A stretch of DNA of 64,000 nucleotides, from NCBI GenBank assembly GCA_012515235.1, contig JAAYYU010000191.1:30397-94396 (forward strand). The letters run 5' to 3'. The notes under the pieces are model-generated. The model was not told the origin of the DNA, searched no databases, and saw nothing but the letters and a program-made list of their open reading frames with translations. The position numbers and the translations under genes are program-made. Shown here one piece after another: positions 62,420-64,000 of this stretch (positions are counted from its first letter, which is position 1; every line of letters begins with the position of its first letter). The DNA is from Candidatus Anammoximicrobium sp. (GTDB lineage Bacteria; Planctomycetota; Planctomycetia; Pirellulales; Pirellulaceae).

Positions 62420-63615
62420 AGAAAGTGCCTTTCTGCCAAGTCGTCTGTGACGGTCGAGAAGAGCAATATGTGATCGACGTGCTGCGCAGCGGCTGGTTGA
62501 CCACGGCCGGCAAAACACTGGAATTCGAACAGCGTTTCACCCAGGCGGTGGGAGCCAACTTCGCCTGTGCGGTCAATTCGTGCACGGCGGCGCTGCACCT
62601 GGCGCTGGAGGCGCTGGGCGTCCGGCCCGGCGACCGGGTGTTCGTCCCTACGATGACCTTTACGGCTACGGCCGAAGTCGTCCGTTACCTGGGCGCAGAC
62701 CCCGTGTTTCTGGATGTCGAATACGGCACGTCGCTGTTGACCCCCGCCATCGTCGAACAGGCCCTCCGCCAACACCCCGAGGTCAAGGTGCTGATCCCCG
62801 TGCACTTCGGCGGGCAGGCGGCGGAAATGACCCGCTCCGACGACGCCGGCATCCTGGACCTCTGCCGCCAAGCCGGGGTGCGCGTCGTCGAGGATGCGGC
62901 ACACGCTTTTCCGGCCCGGCGGGACGGCCGTATGGTCGGCAGCTTCGGCGAGATCACGTGCTTCAGCTTCTACGCCAACAAAACGATCACCACGGGCGAA
63001 GGCGGCATGTTGGTGACGGACGACGAGGAACTGTACCGGCGAGTCAAGATCATGCGGCTGCACGGAATCGACCGCGATGTGTGGAACCGGTTCACAGCCG
63101 CCAAGCCGTCCTGGGAATACGATGTCGTCGCCCCCGGCTTCAAGTACAATTTGCCCGATCTGGCGGCGGCCATCGGACTGGCCCAACTCGAACGTGCCGA
63201 GGCGTTGCGGCGGGAACGCGAACGCTGTGCCCGCTTCTATCTGCGCGAACTGGCGAGCGTGCCGGGACTCGACCTGCCCGTCTCTCGCGTGCCCGAAGCC
63301 GATCACGCCTGGCACCTGTTCCCCGTGGTCTTGAACAAACACGCCCCGGTCTCACGGAATGAATTCATTACCCTGCTGGCAGAGCACGGCGTCGGCACGT
63401 CGGTACACTACAAACCGCTGCATCGCATGACCTACTATCGGGAACGGTACCAACTCCGCGCCGAAGACTTCCCCAACGCCGAACGCATCTGGCAGGGCTG
63501 CGTCTCGCTGCCGGTTTATCCGACTCTGGGCGACGAAGATCTGGCCTACGTCTGCGACACGATCAAGCAGGCGCTGGATGTGAGCCGCCAGACGAATTGG
63601 AGACGCGCCGCCTGA
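62416..63615 (+). CDS. DegT/DnrJ/EryC1/StrS aminotransferase
   Basis: NSCTAALHLALEALGVRPGDRVFVPTMTFTATAEV; FSFYANKTITTGEGGMLVTDDEELYRRVKIMRLHGI; ATGA overlap with the upstream gene. Confidence 0.95.
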   Translation: MKKVPFCQVVCDGREEQYVIDVLRSGWLTTAGKTLEFEQRFTQAVGANFACAVNSCTAALHLALEALGVRPGDRVFVPTMTFTATAEVVRYLGADPVFLDVEYGTSLLTPAIVEQALRQHPEVKVLIPVHFGGQAAEMTRSDDAGILDLCRQAGVRVVEDAAHAFPARRDGRMVGSFGEITCFSFYANKTITTGEGGMLVTDDEELYRRVKIMRLHGIDRDVWNRFTAAKPSWEYDVVAPGFKYNLPDLAAAIGLAQLERAEALRRERERCARFYLRELASVPGLDLPVSRVPEADHAWHLFPVVLNKHAPVSRNEFITLLAEHGVGTSVHYKPLHRMTYYRERYQLRAEDFPNAERIWQGCVSLPVYPTLGDEDLAYVCDTIKQALDVSRQTNWRRAA

Positions 63616-63644
63616 CGCCTGCTCCCGGCGGACTCCGCACACGC

Positions 63645-64000
63645 CTACAACCAGTCGCCGTAATGCTCGAACAGGTAGTCCACGTCCAGGACGTCGAGCG
63701 TGTTGGCTCCGCCGTTCAGGGCGTGTGCTTCCACCAGGTCGAAGCCCTCGCCGAAACTGGACACTCCGGGCATCTGGAACGTGAACGCATTGCCTCGCCC
63801 GTACAGGTTGTCGTCGCCGACGGAATCGAACAGCCGAGCCGTATCGGCCCCGCCCAGCCGGGCATACGCCGACACGCTGTGGAAGCCCTGCCCGGAGACG
63901 AAAAACCCCGTCCCGCTCAGATAGGCGGACTCCGGACGACTGACAAACAGGTCGTCCCCGGCCGAATCGAACAGCATCGCCGTGTCTACTCCGCCCGCCG
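63645..64000 (-). CDS. C-terminal part of a repeat-containing surface protein (N-terminus beyond right edge)
   Basis: Frame is open to the edge: AGGVDTAMLFDSAGDDLFVSRPESAYLSGTGFFVSGQGFHSVSAYARLGGADTARLFDSVGDDNLYGRGNAFTFQMPGVSSFGEGFDLVEAHALNGGANTLDVLDVDYLFEHYGDWL*; repeat core GG[AV]DTA.LFDS.GDD. Confidence 0.8.
   Translation of the reverse strand, partial: AGGVDTAMLFDSAGDDLFVSRPESAYLSGTGFFVSGQGFHSVSAYARLGGADTARLFDSVGDDNLYGRGNAFTFQMPGVSSFGEGFDLVEAHALNGGANTLDVLDVDYLFEHYGDWL

Overview
The window is GC-rich bacterial chromosome with strong Planctomycetota hallmarks: a giant exported protein with an N-terminal 'LEERQLLAG' motif, a DUF1559 prepilin-like protein, an FGly-type sulfatase, a DUF4838 protein and Gfo/Idh/MocA oxidoreductases. 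I support about 45 protein-coding genes and no rRNA, tRNA or CRISPR array. Main blocks: (i) a giant surface protein on the minus strand running off the left edge; the 1706-aa plus-strand ORF in the supplied track is its antisense shadow; (ii) an S9/DPP-IV peptidase; (iii) a tightly coupled operon at 9.1-15.6 kb: ArsR regulator, octaheme cytochrome c (tetrathionate-reductase-like), heptaheme cytochrome c, cytochrome b, YeeE/YedE, and YeeE/YedE fused to a cysteine-less rhodanese; (iv) carbohydrate-related genes, a decayed zone with a pseudogene, and an HNH/coiled-coil gene pair; (v) a histidine kinase divergent from a CsrA-receiver fusion; (vi) a cysteine synthase / CysRS-like fusion with degraded HIGH and KMSKS motifs; (vii) a ~22-kb surface polysaccharide locus (41.4-63.6 kb) with WbpB/D/E-like genes plus an ACP/KASIII pair; (viii) the C-terminus of a repeat protein at the right edge. 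Three copies of a dispersed palindromic element (~220 bp) are present, one with its hairpin loop inverted relative to its flanks. Best candidates for undescribed biology: the CsrA-REC fusion, the CysK-CysRS-like fusion, the 15-heme operon, the ACP/KASIII glycan sub-module, and the palindromic element. All family assignments are from reading motifs and were not database-searched.
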